From Cupriavidus metallidurans CH34 (GTDB lineage Bacteria; Pseudomonadota; Gammaproteobacteria; Burkholderiales; Burkholderiaceae): a stretch of 64,000 nucleotides of DNA. The DNA lies in NCBI RefSeq assembly GCF_000196015.1, contig NC_007973.1, positions 992,001-1,056,000 of the forward strand, read 5' to 3'. The notes under the pieces were generated by a model. That model made no database searches and was not told the origin of the DNA. It worked only from the letters and a program-made list of their open reading frames with translations. How positions within the stretch are numbered: position 1 is the first letter of the stretch; the number at the start of each line of letters is the position of its first letter. The translations under genes and the position numbers were made by a program. Below are positions 17,808 through 27,672 of this stretch, piece after piece.

Positions 17808-18812
17808 ATGAAAGCCATCGAGATCCGTGAATACGGCGCCCCCGAAGTCCTGCAGGAAACGCAGCGTCCCGATCCGGAGCCGAAGGCCGGTGAAATCCTG
17901 ATTCGTGTGGCGGCTGCTGGCATCAACCGTCCCGATGTGTTCCAGCGCACCGGCAACTATCCGGTGCCGCCCGGTGCGTCGGATCTTCCTGGTCTCGAGG
18001 TCGCAGGTGTGGTCGTTGGGGGAGACCTTTCGCATCCCGCCAATCGCTTCGGCCTGAAAGCTGGCGACCGTGTCTGCGCGTTGGTGCAGGGCGGTGGTTA
18101 CGCCGAGCTGTGCACGGCGCCGATCGAGCAATGCCTGCCGGTACCCGAGGGCCTCACCGATATCGAAGCGGCTGCGCTACCCGAGACGTTCTTCACGGTG
18201 TGGAGCAACGTGTTCGATCGTGGTCAGCTTGGCAAGGGTCCGCGTGGCGCGGCCGAAACGCTGCTGATCCAGGGTGGGTCTAGCGGCATCGGTACCACGG
18301 CAATCCAGATCGCCAAGGCACTTGGCTTCAAGGTCTTCGTGACGGCCGGCAGCGATGACAAGTGCAAGGCGTGCGAGTCGCTCGGCGCGGATCGCGCGAT
18401 CAACTACAAGACGCAGGATTTCGTGGCCGAAGTGAAGGCGCTGACCGAAGGGAAGGGCGTCGACGTGATCCTCGATATGGTGGCGGGGTCCTATCTCGCG
18501 CGTGAACTGTCGTGCATCGCCGATGACGGCCGCATCGTGATCATCGCGCTGCTTGGTGGCGGCAAGGCGGAAATTCCCCTTGGCGACATCCTGCGTCGAC
18601 GCATTACCATCACCGGTTCCACGCTGCGCCCGCGTCCGGCTTCATTCAAGGGCGCCATTGCGCAGGCGCTGCATCAGAACGTCTGGCCGCTGCTGGCATC
18701 GGGCAAGATCAAGCCCGTGATCCACAAGGTGTTCCCCGCAGCACAGGCCGCGGATGCGCATCGCCTGATGGAGTCGAGCGAGCATATCGGCAAGATCGTA
18801 CTGACCTGGTAA
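17808..18812 (+). CDS. NAD(P)H:quinone oxidoreductase, zinc-independent MDR family (PIG3-like)
   Basis: This 334-residue medium-chain dehydrogenase/reductase has the N-terminal GroES-like domain (MKAIEIREYGAPEVL, GINRPDVFQRTGNYPVPPGAS, LPGLEVAGVV) and a Rossmann domain with LIQGGSSGIGTTAIQIAKALG. The structural and catalytic zinc cysteines of alcohol dehydrogenases are absent. It matches the PIG3/TP53I3-type quinone oxidoreductases, which use NADPH. The ATG follows GAGGAGTCATC. It has its own upstream terminator (pnp) and is followed by tpiA 127 bp later. Confidence 0.88.
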   Translation: MKAIEIREYGAPEVLQETQRPDPEPKAGEILIRVAAAGINRPDVFQRTGNYPVPPGASDLPGLEVAGVVVGGDLSHPANRFGLKAGDRVCALVQGGGYAELCTAPIEQCLPVPEGLTDIEAAALPETFFTVWSNVFDRGQLGKGPRGAAETLLIQGGSSGIGTTAIQIAKALGFKVFVTAGSDDKCKACESLGADRAINYKTQDFVAEVKALTEGKGVDVILDMVAGSYLARELSCIADDGRIVIIALLGGGKAEIPLGDILRRRITITGSTLRPRPASFKGAIAQALHQNVWPLLASGKIKPVIHKVFPAAQAADAHRLMESSEHIGKIVLTW

Positions 18813-18939
18813 GCCATGCTTCTTGCTGTGGGCCCGTGATCACTGGCGGGTCCGGGATTACCTGCGATTGCCCGCACATGCTGGCGGGCCCCTCCTGACC
18901 ACGCTACAATAGCCGGTTTGATTTAAAGAGGGGACCCTT

Positions 18940-19677
18940 GTGAGACAAAAGCTGGTCATCGGCAATTGGAAGATGCATGGCAGCCTGGCCGCCAACGCGG
19001 CGCTGCTTGAGGGTATCAAGGCTGCGCCTGCGCGCGCGAAGCTGGCGGTCTGCGCGCCGTTCCCCTATCTTGCCCAGTGCCAGACGCTGTTGTCCGGTTC
19101 CCAGGTTGCCTGGGGTGCTCAGGATGTGTCGTCCGAGGCCCGTGGTGCCTTCACCGGTGAAGTAGCTGCCTCGATGCTGGGTGAGTTTGGTTGCGGCTAT
19201 GCGCTCGTCGGCCATTCAGAGCGTCGTACCTACCATGGTGAAACCGACGCGGTAGTGGCTGCCAAGGCACTGCGCGCGCTGGAATTCGACATTGTTCCGG
19301 TGGTCTGTGTTGGAGAGACGCTGGCCGAGCGCGAAGCCGGTCAGACCGAAGCCGTGGTTGGTCGTCAGTTGCAGGCTGTACTCGATGCGTTGTCTATCGA
19401 GCAACTGGGTCGCATTGTTCTGGCCTATGAGCCCGTCTGGGCGATCGGTACGGGCAAGACGGCCACGAGCGCGCAGGCCCAGGAAGTTCATGCGGCGCTA
19501 CGTGCGCGGGTCACGGCGAAGGATGCCGGTGTTGCAGCACGCATGGCCATTCTGTATGGCGGTAGCGTCAAGCCCGACAATGCAGCTGAATTGTTTTCCA
19601 TGTCCGATATTGACGGGGGGCTTATTGGTGGCGCCTCCCTGAAGGCGGATGATTTCCTCGCGATCGGCAACGCCTGA
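18940..19677 (+). CDS. tpiA: Triose-phosphate isomerase
   Basis: It interconverts dihydroxyacetone phosphate and glyceraldehyde 3-phosphate in the cytosol. The 245-residue protein has NWKMHG with the active-site Lys, GHSERR with the catalytic His, [14 protein letters not shown] with the catalytic Glu, and the phosphate-binding [14 protein letters not shown]. It starts with GTG at 18940 after AAAGAGGGGAC. A TACAAT -10-like box sits at 18905-18910. It is followed closely by secG, which is a common order in proteobacteria. Confidence 0.97.
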   Translation: MRQKLVIGNWKMHGSLAANAALLEGIKAAPARAKLAVCAPFPYLAQCQTLLSGSQVAWGAQDVSSEARGAFTGEVAASMLGEFGCGYALVGHSERRTYHGETDAVVAAKALRALEFDIVPVVCVGETLAEREAGQTEAVVGRQLQAVLDALSIEQLGRIVLAYEPVWAIGTGKTATSAQAQEVHAALRARVTAKDAGVAARMAILYGGSVKPDNAAELFSMSDIDGGLIGGASLKADDFLAIGNA

Positions 19678-19727
19678 ATGCCGGACGCGACTGTCTGATC
19701 AGGCAAGTTCGAAACGACTTTAACCAA

Positions 19728-20096
19728 ATGGCAATCTTCAAGACTTTGTTGGTAATCGTGCAGGTCCTGTCCGCGCTCGGCGTGATTGGTCTTGTTCTGC
19801 TGCAGCACGGCAAGGGTGCCGATGTCGGTGCGGCGTTCGGATCGGGCGCCTCTGGCAGTCTGTTCGGCGCTACCGGATCGGCGAACTTCCTGTCACGTAC
19901 CACGGCCGTTCTGGCGGCACTGTTCTTCTGCTGCACCCTGGGTCTGACGCTGCTGGGCAACTACAAGCCCTCGGCATCCCTGGGCGTGATGGGCGCGGCG
20001 CAGCAGTCGGCGCCGGCCGCTGCGGCACCTGCTTCCGCGCCTGCAGCAGCTGCAGCATCGGCCTCCGCGCCGGCGGCTCCGGCCGTGCCGAAGTAA
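19728..20096 (+). CDS. secG: Protein translocase subunit SecG
   Basis: This 122-residue protein is part of the SecYEG channel. It has two membrane segments, at about residues 3-22 (TLLVIVQVLSALGVIGLVLL) and 53-72, joined by the conserved QHGKGADVGAAFGSGASGSLFGA loop. The last 40 residues are an Ala/Pro/Ser-rich tail, longer than in E. coli SecG. It lies 50 bp after tpiA and upstream of tRNA-Leu(GAG). E. coli has the same secG-leuU order. Confidence 0.95.
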   Translation: MAIFKTLLVIVQVLSALGVIGLVLLQHGKGADVGAAFGSGASGSLFGATGSANFLSRTTAVLAALFFCCTLGLTLLGNYKPSASLGVMGAAQQSAPAAAAPASAPAAAAASASAPAAPAVPK

Positions 20097-20151
20097 TTGC
20101 AATAATTGAACAGTGTGTCCACGGATTCCTGATTTTATTTGCAGTTGTGCA

Positions 20152-20180
20152 TTGAACAAATCGGGAATCCTAGTTAGAAT
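20152..20180 (+). promoter_or_regulatory. Sigma-70 promoter upstream of tRNA-Leu
   Basis: TTGAAC (20152-20157), 17 bp, then TAGAAT (20175-20180). Both boxes are close to consensus and the spacing is ideal. It would drive tRNA-Leu(GAG) and could read on into nuoA. Confidence 0.55.
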
Positions 20181-20293
20181 GCAGGGCTTGAAACGATTCC
20201 CCAGCGACGGGGCGAAAGCCGAAGGACAAACTCCTCGGCAGACGTTCCAGAGGGTATAAAAACCCAGCGCAAGGCAACATTGTTTCTCCCCCA

Positions 20294-20378
20294 GCCGACG
20301 TGGTGAAATTGGTAGACACGCTATCTTGAGGGGGTAGTGGCGAAAGCTGTGCGAGTTCGAGTCTCGCCGTCGGCACCA
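20294..20378 (+). tRNA. leuU: tRNA-Leu (GAG)
   Basis: This 85-nt cloverleaf has acceptor GCCGACG (20294-20300) paired with CGTCGGC (20368-20374), an anticodon stem CTATC/GGTAG, the loop TTGAGGG with anticodon GAG at 20328-20330, a long type II variable arm, the T-arm GCGAG-TTCGAGT-CTCGC, discriminator A and an encoded CCA. The GAG anticodon reads CUC and CUU leucine codons. It sits between secG and nuoA. The gap between it and nuoA (20379-20546) shows no gene. Confidence 0.95.
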
Positions 20379-20546
20379 AACAACTTGATCGGAGTTCGTG
20401 TTGCGTATCTTCAAGATGCGTCGACATGTCCTCCGGCAGTCCGCAGGGCGGCGCCGTAGCTATGACGGGATGGCGCTTGGGGTGGGCAACAGGACGCCGC
20501 TATAGCTGGTGCTGTTGACAACATTCCAGATAAGGCTGGCCGCATC

Positions 20547-20906
20547 TTGACTCTCGAAGCCTACTTCCCCGTCCTCATCTTCATCGTCTTTGGCGTCGTG
20601 CTCGGTGTGGCACTGATGGCCATCGGTCGAATTCTCGGTCCCTACAAGCCTGACGCAGCGAAGCTGTCGCCGTACGAGTGCGGCTTCGAAGCGTTCGAGG
20701 ATGCGCGCATGAAGTTCGACGTGCGCTACTACCTCATCGCCATCCTGTTTATCCTGTTCGATCTCGAAACTGCCTTCCTGTTTCCGTGGGGCGTCGCCCT
20801 CAAGGACATCGGTTGGCCGGGATTCATCGCCATGGGCGTGTTTCTGCTGGAATTCATCGTGGGCTTCGTCTACATCTGGAAAAAGGGCGCGCTCGATTGG
20901 GAGTGA
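20547..20906 (+). CDS. nuoA: NADH-quinone oxidoreductase subunit A
   Basis: This 119-residue protein has three membrane segments and the conserved [39 protein letters not shown] loop between helices 1 and 2. It belongs to the membrane arm at the junction with the peripheral arm of complex I. The start is TTG at 20547, giving [12 protein letters not shown], which matches the usual N-terminus and length. It is the first gene of a complete 14-gene nuo cluster, and nuoB starts 6 bp after it. A weak promoter candidate is TTGGGG (20477) with TATAGC (20501). Confidence 0.95.
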   Translation: MTLEAYFPVLIFIVFGVVLGVALMAIGRILGPYKPDAAKLSPYECGFEAFEDARMKFDVRYYLIAILFILFDLETAFLFPWGVALKDIGWPGFIAMGVFLLEFIVGFVYIWKKGALDWE

Positions 20907-20912
20907 TGTGAA

Positions 20913-21395
20913 ATGGCAATCGAAGGCGTTCTCAACGAAGGCTTTGTCACGACGACCGCTGACAAGCTGATCAATTGGACCCGTACGGGTTCCCTGTGGC
21001 CCATGACGTTCGGTCTGGCCTGCTGTGCAGTGGAAATGATGCACGCCGGCGCCGCGCGTTACGACATGGACCGTTTCGGTGTGATTTTCCGCCCGTCGCC
21101 GCGTCAGTCCGACGTGATGATCGTGGCAGGCACGCTGTGCAACAAGATGGCCCCCGCGCTGCGCAAGGTGTACGACCAGATGGCCGAACCGCGCTGGGTG
21201 ATCTCGATGGGGTCGTGCGCCAACGGCGGCGGCTACTATCACTACTCATATTCGGTGGTGCGTGGCTGCGACCGCATCGTGCCGGTCGACATCTATGTTC
21301 CGGGCTGCCCGCCGACGGCGGAAGCGCTGATCTACGGCGTGATCCAGCTCCAGAACAAGATCAAGCGTACCAATACTATCGCGCGCAAGGGCTGA
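20913..21395 (+). CDS. nuoB: NADH-quinone oxidoreductase subunit B
   Basis: This 160-residue protein carries the terminal [4Fe-4S] cluster N2. Its ligands are the adjacent Cys37-Cys38 in [11 protein letters not shown], the Cys in [18 protein letters not shown], and the Cys in the [11 protein letters not shown] region. The [23 protein letters not shown] stretch is a family signature. It couples electron transfer to quinone binding at the NuoB/NuoD interface. It is separated from nuoC by a single base. Confidence 0.97.
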   Translation: MAIEGVLNEGFVTTTADKLINWTRTGSLWPMTFGLACCAVEMMHAGAARYDMDRFGVIFRPSPRQSDVMIVAGTLCNKMAPALRKVYDQMAEPRWVISMGSCANGGGYYHYSYSVVRGCDRIVPVDIYVPGCPPTAEALIYGVIQLQNKIKRTNTIARKG

Positions 21396-21396
21396 T

Positions 21397-21996
21397 ATGG
21401 CGAACCTGGATACCCTCAAGGCTGCGCTCGAAAAGGTCCTCGGCAAGCGCGTGCAGAACCTGATCGAGGCCACCGGCGAACTGACGCTGATCGTCAAGGC
21501 CGCCGACTATCTCGAAGTCGCGCGTCTGCTGCGTGACGATCCCTCGCTGCGTTTCGAACAGCTACTCGACCTGTGCGGCGTGGACTATTCCGACTACGCC
21601 GAAGGCGCCTGGGACGGCCTGCGCTTTGCCGCTGTCTCGCAGCTGCTGTCGGTAACGCACAACTGGCGTCTGCGTCTGCGCGTGTTCGCGCCGGACGATG
21701 ATTTCCCGGTGCTGCCGTCGGTCATCAACGTCTGGAACTCGGTGAACTGGTTCGAGCGCGAAGCGTTCGATTTCTACGGCATCGTGTTCGAAGGCCATCC
21801 GGATCTGCGCCGTATCCTGACCGACTACGGTTTCGTCGGCCACCCGTTCCGCAAGGATTTCCCAGTCTCGGGCTACGTCGAAATGCGCTACGACCCGGAA
21901 CAGAAGCGGGTCATCTACCAGCCGGTGACGATCGAGCCGCGCGAAGTCACGCCGCGCGTGATTCGCGAGGAAAACTACGGCGGCACGCAGCACTGA
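21397..21996 (+). CDS. nuoC: NADH-quinone oxidoreductase subunit C
   Basis: This 199-residue protein has the 30-kDa subunit signature in [45 protein letters not shown]. It is a peripheral arm subunit that packs against NuoD. NuoC and NuoD are separate proteins here; in E. coli they are fused. It starts 1 bp after nuoB and ends 9 bp before nuoD. Confidence 0.97.
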   Translation: MANLDTLKAALEKVLGKRVQNLIEATGELTLIVKAADYLEVARLLRDDPSLRFEQLLDLCGVDYSDYAEGAWDGLRFAAVSQLLSVTHNWRLRLRVFAPDDDFPVLPSVINVWNSVNWFEREAFDFYGIVFEGHPDLRRILTDYGFVGHPFRKDFPVSGYVEMRYDPEQKRVIYQPVTIEPREVTPRVIREENYGGTQH

Positions 21997-22005
21997 GATC
22001 GCGTC

Positions 22006-23259
22006 ATGGCAGATATCAAGAACTACACCCTCAACTTCGGCCCCCAACACCCTGCAGCGCACGGCGTGCTGCGTCTGGTGCTTGAACTGGACGGCGAAGT
22101 CATCCAGCGCGCCGACCCCCATATCGGCCTGCTGCATCGAGCCACCGAAAAGCTGGCCGAGCAGAAGACCTGGATTCAAAGCGTCCCCTACATGGATCGT
22201 CTCGACTACGTGTCGATGATGGTCAACGAACACGCGTACGTGATGGCGATCGAGCGCTTGCTGGGCCTCGAGGTGCCGATTCGCGCCCAGTACATCCGCG
22301 TAATGTTCGACGAAATCACCCGTCTGCTGAACCACCTGATGTGGATCGGCTCGCACGCGCTGGACGTGGGTGCGATGGCGGTGTTCCTCTACGCGTTCCG
22401 CGAGCGTGAGGACATGTTCGACATGTACGAGGCGGTGTCGGGCGCGCGTATGCACGCGGCCTACTACCGTCCGGGCGGCGTCTACCGCGACCTGCCTGAC
22501 ACGATGCCGCAATATCGTGCGTCGAAAGTCCACAACGAGAAGGCCATCAAGGTCATGAACGAAGCCCGTTCGGGCTCGCTGCTGGACTTCATCGAGGACT
22601 TCACGAACCGTTTCCCGACCTATGTCGATGAATACGAGACGCTGCTGACCGATAACCGTATCTGGAAGCAACGTCTGGTCGATATCGGTGTGGTCACGCC
22701 GGAGCGTGCGCTGCAGATGGGTTTCACCGGTCCGATGCTGCGTGGCTCGGGTATCGAGTGGGATCTGCGCAAGAAGCAGCCGTACGAGGTCTACGACAAG
22801 ATGGACTTCGATATCCCCGTGGGTACGGCGGGCGACTGCTATTCGCGTTACCTGGTGCGTGTTGAAGAAATGCGCCAGTCGAACCGCATCATCAAGCAGT
22901 GCATTGACTGGCTGCGTCGCAACCCGGGTCCGGTGATTACCGAGAACCACAAGGTGGCGCCGCCGTCGCGTGTGGACATGAAGTCGAACATGGAAGAGCT
23001 GATTCACCACTTCAAGCTCTTCACCGAAGGTATCCACGTGCCGGCAGGCGAGGCCTACGCAGCGGTGGAGCACCCGAAGGGCGAGTTCGGCATCTATGCG
23101 ATTTCGGATGGCGCGAACAAGCCGTACCGTCTGAAGATCCGTGCCCCGGGCTTTGTCCACCTGGCCGCGCTCGACGAAATGGCCAGGGGACACATGATTG
23201 CGGATGCGGTCACGATCATCGGTACACAGGACATCGTGTTCGGCGAGATCGACCGCTAA
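22006..23259 (+). CDS. nuoD: NADH-quinone oxidoreductase subunit D
   Basis: This 417-residue 49-kDa-type subunit forms the quinone pocket with NuoB. The N-terminus has [22 protein letters not shown] and [18 protein letters not shown]. The quinone-site His and Tyr lie in the HPAAHG and [11 protein letters not shown] segments. The C-terminus ends [19 protein letters not shown]. It is followed by a 205-bp structured spacer before nuoE. Confidence 0.97.
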   Translation: MADIKNYTLNFGPQHPAAHGVLRLVLELDGEVIQRADPHIGLLHRATEKLAEQKTWIQSVPYMDRLDYVSMMVNEHAYVMAIERLLGLEVPIRAQYIRVMFDEITRLLNHLMWIGSHALDVGAMAVFLYAFREREDMFDMYEAVSGARMHAAYYRPGGVYRDLPDTMPQYRASKVHNEKAIKVMNEARSGSLLDFIEDFTNRFPTYVDEYETLLTDNRIWKQRLVDIGVVTPERALQMGFTGPMLRGSGIEWDLRKKQPYEVYDKMDFDIPVGTAGDCYSRYLVRVEEMRQSNRIIKQCIDWLRRNPGPVITENHKVAPPSRVDMKSNMEELIHHFKLFTEGIHVPAGEAYAAVEHPKGEFGIYAISDGANKPYRLKIRAPGFVHLAALDEMARGHMIADAVTIIGTQDIVFGEIDR

Positions 23260-23464
23260 GGGATACCGGAAGACGAGTATCCCGTCACAGGCCGTTGCCC
23301 GGACGACGTTCCGGGCGTGTTCGGCCGGCCCCGGCTGTAACGGTGGCGGCAGGCGATGCCTGCAACGGATCGGCAGGGACGCGAAGGGGCGTCCGGGCCG
23401 GCAGAACATGGCAGCGACGGCTGCAAACTAGCGGAGCCCCGCGCGGCTTCGCCGTATTACTGCA
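23260..23464 (+). other. Structured intercistronic spacer between nuoD and nuoE
   Basis: This 205-bp spacer is unusual in an operon where most gaps are 1-20 bp. It holds at least three clear stems: GGGATAC/GTATCCC (23260-23283), CCCGGA/TCCGGG (23298-23315) and GCAGGC/GCCTGC around 23349-23363. A GACGC/GCGTC stem follows near 23380. No T-run and no convincing ORF were seen. It may affect mRNA stability or nuoE translation. Confidence 0.45.
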
Positions 23465-23971
23465 ATGACCATGCTATCAGCAGAAGCTCTCAAGGAAATC
23501 GATCGCGCGATCGCGAAGTATCCGGCCGACCAGAAGCAGTCGGCCGTGATGGCGGCACTCGCCGTGGCACAGGGCGAGGTGGGCTGGGTTTCCCCCGAAG
23601 TCATGCAGTTCGTCGCCAGCTACCTCGAAATGCCGCCTGTGTGGGTGGAAGAGGTGGCCACGTTCTACAACATGTATGACACCAAGCCGGTGGGCAAGCA
23701 CAAGCTCGCCGTCTGTACCAACCTGCCGTGCGCGCTGTCGGGCGGCGAGCGGGCTGGCGAATACCTGAAGCGCAAGCTCGGGATCGACTATAACGAGACC
23801 ACCGCCGACGGCTGTTTCACCCTGAAAGAGGGCGAGTGCATGGGCGCGTGCGGCGACGCACCGGTGATGATCGTCAACAACACCCGCATGTGCAGCTTCA
23901 TGAGCGAGCAGAAGATCGACGCACTGGTCGAAGAGCTCAAGTCCGAAGCCGCCGCCAAGGGGGACAAGTAA
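23465..23971 (+). CDS. nuoE: NADH-quinone oxidoreductase subunit E
   Basis: This 168-residue thioredoxin-like [2Fe-2S] protein (24-kDa subunit) carries cluster N1a. Its ligands are Cys84 and Cys89 in CTNLPC, and Cys125 and Cys129 in [36 protein letters not shown] is characteristic. It works with NuoF and NuoG in the NADH module. The ATG at 23465 gives [10 protein letters not shown]; an ATG at 23471 is an alternative. nuoF starts 1 bp after its stop. Confidence 0.96.
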   Translation: MTMLSAEALKEIDRAIAKYPADQKQSAVMAALAVAQGEVGWVSPEVMQFVASYLEMPPVWVEEVATFYNMYDTKPVGKHKLAVCTNLPCALSGGERAGEYLKRKLGIDYNETTADGCFTLKEGECMGACGDAPVMIVNNTRMCSFMSEQKIDALVEELKSEAAAKGDK

Positions 23972-23972
23972 C

Positions 23973-25268
23973 ATGACCTCTCTGCATGACCGTCATATCA
24001 AGCCGCTGATTCTGGCTGGCCTGGACGGCAAGAACTGGCACCTCGAAGACTACGTGAAGCGTGGCGGCTACAAGCAGCTCCGCCGCATTCTCGAGGAAAA
24101 GGTAACGCCCGAGCAGGTGATCGCCGACGTCAAGGCGTCGGGTCTGCGCGGCCGTGGCGGTGCGGGCTTCCCCACCGGCCTGAAGTGGAGCTTCATGCCG
24201 CGTGCGTTCCCGGGTCAGAAGTACCTCGTCTGCAATACCGATGAAGGCGAACCGGGCACGTTCAAGGATCGCGACATCATTCGCTACAACCCGCACGCGC
24301 TGATCGAAGGCATGGCCATCGGCGCGTACGCGATGGGCATCACCGTGGGTTACAACTACATCCACGGCGAAATCTGGAACGAATACAAGATCTTCGAGGA
24401 AGCCCTCGAAGAAGCGCGCCGCGCCGGCTTCCTCGGCGACAACATCCTGGGTTCGGGCTTCAACTTCCAGTTGCACGCCCACCATGGCTACGGCGCATAC
24501 ATCTGCGGCGAGGAAACCGCGCTGCTGGAGTCGCTCGAAGGCAAGAAGGGCCAACCGCGCTTCAAGCCGCCTTTCCCGGCCAGCTTCGGCCTGTACGGCA
24601 AGCCGACCACCATCAACAATACGGAAACGTTCGCCGCGGTGCCGTTCCTGCTGGAAGTCGGCCCCGAGAACTACCTGAAGATGGGCAAGCCGAACAACGG
24701 CGGCAGCAAGATCTTCTCGGTGTCGGGCGATGTGGAGCGTCCGGGCAACTACGAGATCCCGCTGGGCACGCCGTTCGCAACGCTGCTGGAACTCGCGGGC
24801 GGCATGCGCGGTGGCAAGAAGATCAAGGCGGTCATTCCGGGCGGTTCCTCCGCCCCGGTGGTGCCGGGCGACCTGATGATGGCATCGGACATGGATTACG
24901 ACTCGATCGCCAAGGCCGGCTCGATGCTGGGCTCGGGCGCCGTGATCGTGATGGACGAAACACGCTGCATGGTGCGTTCGCTCCTGCGCCTGTCGTATTT
25001 CTACTTTGAAGAATCGTGCGGCCAGTGCACGCCGTGCCGTGAAGGCACCGGCTGGCTCTATCGCATGGTGAATCGCATTGAACACGGAGAAGGCCGCCAG
25101 GAAGATCTGGACCTGCTCAACAACGTCGCGGAAAACATCATGGGTCGCACTATCTGCGCACTCGGCGATGCAGCGGCGATGCCGGTACGCGGCATGCTCA
25201 AGCACTACTGGAAGGAGTTCGAGTATCACGTCGAACACAAGCAGTGCATGGTCCCGGCCTATTCCTGA
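23973..25268 (+). CDS. nuoF: NADH-quinone oxidoreductase subunit F (FMN/NADH-binding)
   Basis: This 431-residue 51-kDa subunit oxidises NADH. The FMN/NADH glycine-rich loop is [13 protein letters not shown] at residues 60-72. The acidic [13 protein letters not shown] lies nearby. The N3 [4Fe-4S] ligands are Cys349, Cys352 and Cys355 in CGQCTPC, and Cys395. Length and motif order are standard. nuoG starts 13 bp after its stop. Confidence 0.97.
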   Translation: MTSLHDRHIKPLILAGLDGKNWHLEDYVKRGGYKQLRRILEEKVTPEQVIADVKASGLRGRGGAGFPTGLKWSFMPRAFPGQKYLVCNTDEGEPGTFKDRDIIRYNPHALIEGMAIGAYAMGITVGYNYIHGEIWNEYKIFEEALEEARRAGFLGDNILGSGFNFQLHAHHGYGAYICGEETALLESLEGKKGQPRFKPPFPASFGLYGKPTTINNTETFAAVPFLLEVGPENYLKMGKPNNGGSKIFSVSGDVERPGNYEIPLGTPFATLLELAGGMRGGKKIKAVIPGGSSAPVVPGDLMMASDMDYDSIAKAGSMLGSGAVIVMDETRCMVRSLLRLSYFYFEESCGQCTPCREGTGWLYRMVNRIEHGEGRQEDLDLLNNVAENIMGRTICALGDAAAMPVRGMLKHYWKEFEYHVEHKQCMVPAYS

Positions 25269-25281
25269 AGCGTGGCAGAAC

Positions 25282-27654
25282 ATGGTTGAACTCGAGATCG
25301 ACGGCAAGAAGGTAGAGGTTGCGGAAGGCAGCCTCGTGATGGAAGCGGCCCAGAAGCTGGGCACGTACATCCCGCACTTCTGCTACCACCGCAAACTGTC
25401 CATCGCGGCGAACTGCCGCATGTGCCTGGTTGAAGTGGAGAAAGCGCCCAAGGCGCTGCCCGCCTGCGCCACCCCGGTGACGCCAGGCATGAAGGTTTTC
25501 ACCAATTCTGAGAAGGCTGTGAAGGCTCAGAAATCGGTGATGGAATTCCTGCTGATCAACCACCCGCTCGACTGCCCGATCTGCGATCAGGGCGGCGAAT
25601 GCCAACTCCAGGATCTGGCGGTGGGCTACGGTGGTTCGGAGTCGCGCTACAAGGAAGAGAAGCGTGTGGTGTTCCACAAGAATGTGGGCCCGCTGATCTC
25701 CATGGAAGAGATGACCCGCTGCATCCACTGCACTCGCTGCGTGCGCTTCGGCCAGGAAGTGGCCGGCGTGATGGAGCTGGGCATGCTGGGCCGCGGCGAG
25801 CACTCGGAAATCACGACGTTCGTCGGCCAGACCGTGGATTCGGAACTGTCCGGCAACATGATCGACCTGTGCCCGGTCGGCGCGCTGACCAGCAAGCCGT
25901 TCCGCTACTCGGCCCGTACGTGGGAATTGGCACGCCGCAAGTCGGTGTCGCCGCACGACGGCCTGGGTGCCAACCTCGTGGTCCAGACCAAGAACCAGCG
26001 CGTGATGCGTGTGGTGCCGCTGGAGAACGAGGACATCAACGAATGCTGGATCTCCGATAAGGACCGCTTCGCCTACGAAGGCCTGAACAGCGCCGACCGT
26101 CTGACCCGCCCGATGCTCAAGCAGGGTGGCGAATGGATGGAAACGGACTGGCAGACCGCGCTCGAATACGTGGCCAATGGTCTGGCAAGCATCAAGCGCG
26201 ATCACGGCGCCGACCAGATTGCTGCGCTGGCCAGCCCGCACAGCACGCTGGAAGAGCTGTTCCTGCTGGGCAAGCTCGTCCGTGGCCTGGGCAGCGACAA
26301 CGTCGACTTCCGCCTGCGTCAATCCGATTTCTCGGCCGCACTGAAGGGCGCGCCGTGGCTCGGCATGCCGGTGGCCGACGTCAGCACGCTGCAACGCGCG
26401 CTGGTGATCGGTTCGTCGCTGCGCAAGGATCATCCGCTGCTGGCGTCGCGTCTGCGTCAAGCCGTGAAAAAGGGCACACGTGTGGCCGTGATCGGCGCGG
26501 GCGGTGAAGACCTGCTGATGCCGGTCGCCGCGCGTATCAATGCTGCCCCGTCGGGCTGGACCGCCGCACTGGCCGGCGTGGCCCGTGCCGTGGCCGCCGC
26601 CAAGGGCGTGACCGCTCCGGCCGGTACCGAAGGATTCGACGGTGGCGATGCCGCGAAGGCCGTGGCCGATATGCTGCTGTCGGGCGAACGCCGTGCGGTG
26701 TTCCTCGGCAACGAAGCCGTCCGCCACCCGCAGTTCTCGTCGCTGCACGCTCTGGCGCAGTGGATCGCCTCGGAAACGGGCGCGACGCTGGGCTTCCTGA
26801 CCGAGGCCGCCAACACGGTCGGTGGTTATGTTGCTGGCGCCCTGCCACAGCAAGGCGGTGCCAACGCACAGGCCATGCTCGATGCGCCGCGCCGCGCGTA
26901 CATCGTGCTGAACGCCGAGCCCGAGTTCGACGCCGCCGATGGCCGCAAGGCACTGGCCGCGCTGAACCAGGCCGGCACGGTCGTGGTGCTGTCGCCGTTC
27001 CGTTCGGAAGCCGCGTTGCAATACGCAGACGTGATCCTGCCGGTCGCGCCGTTCACCGAAACCGCAGGTACGTTCGTCAATGCCGAAGGCAAGGCGCAGA
27101 GCTTCAACGGCGTGGTACGCGCGCTGGGTGAGTCGCGTCCGGGCTGGAAGGTGCTGCGCGTGCTGGGCAACCTGCTGGAAGTACCGGGCTTCGACTTCGA
27201 CACGGCTGAAGCCGTGCGCGACGCCGCGCTGGCTCGTCCGGTCGCCGAGCAACTGAACAACTCGACCGATGCCCCGATCCGCGTGACGGCTGCTGCCGCC
27301 AACGGTGTCGAGCGTATCGCCGATGTGCCGATTTACCACGCCGACCCGATCGTGCGCCGTGCCGACTCGCTGCAGCTTACCGCCGCCGCGCGCCGTGCGA
27401 TGCAGGTGTCGCTGTCGTCGGATCTGTTCGCCAAGCTGGGCGTGCAGGCTGGCGATCCGGTGCGTGTGATGCAGGATGGTGCCAGCGTGGTGCTGCCGGC
27501 CGCTCTCGAAGCGACGCTGCCGGCAAACACAGTGCGCGTGCCGGCCGCCACCGAGGCTGCCGTGACGCTGGGTGCGCTGTTCGGCAATGTCACCGTTGAG
27601 AAAGCCATCGACCTGCCGGCCGGCAACAACGCGGCCGCGACGGCCACCGCATAA
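25282..27654 (+). CDS. nuoG: NADH-quinone oxidoreductase subunit G
   Basis: This 790-residue 75-kDa subunit has the N-terminal [2Fe-2S] domain (Cys34, Cys45, Cys48, Cys62), then HPLDCPICDQGGECQLQD and MTRCIHCTRCVRFGQEVAG with [4Fe-4S] ligands. A molybdopterin-oxidoreductase-like domain without molybdenum runs from about residue 220 to the end. The start at 25282 is the first codon giving the family N-terminus MVELEIDGKKVEV; a longer in-frame extension overlaps nuoF and is not credible. The Ala-rich last 150 residues are less conserved. Confidence 0.96.
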   Translation: MVELEIDGKKVEVAEGSLVMEAAQKLGTYIPHFCYHRKLSIAANCRMCLVEVEKAPKALPACATPVTPGMKVFTNSEKAVKAQKSVMEFLLINHPLDCPICDQGGECQLQDLAVGYGGSESRYKEEKRVVFHKNVGPLISMEEMTRCIHCTRCVRFGQEVAGVMELGMLGRGEHSEITTFVGQTVDSELSGNMIDLCPVGALTSKPFRYSARTWELARRKSVSPHDGLGANLVVQTKNQRVMRVVPLENEDINECWISDKDRFAYEGLNSADRLTRPMLKQGGEWMETDWQTALEYVANGLASIKRDHGADQIAALASPHSTLEELFLLGKLVRGLGSDNVDFRLRQSDFSAALKGAPWLGMPVADVSTLQRALVIGSSLRKDHPLLASRLRQAVKKGTRVAVIGAGGEDLLMPVAARINAAPSGWTAALAGVARAVAAAKGVTAPAGTEGFDGGDAAKAVADMLLSGERRAVFLGNEAVRHPQFSSLHALAQWIASETGATLGFLTEAANTVGGYVAGALPQQGGANAQAMLDAPRRAYIVLNAEPEFDAADGRKALAALNQAGTVVVLSPFRSEAALQYADVILPVAPFTETAGTFVNAEGKAQSFNGVVRALGESRPGWKVLRVLGNLLEVPGFDFDTAEAVRDAALARPVAEQLNNSTDAPIRVTAAAANGVERIADVPIYHADPIVRRADSLQLTAAARRAMQVSLSSDLFAKLGVQAGDPVRVMQDGASVVLPAALEATLPANTVRVPAATEAAVTLGALFGNVTVEKAIDLPAGNNAAATATA

Positions 27655-27672
27655 GAAGAGCGAGAAAGCAAC

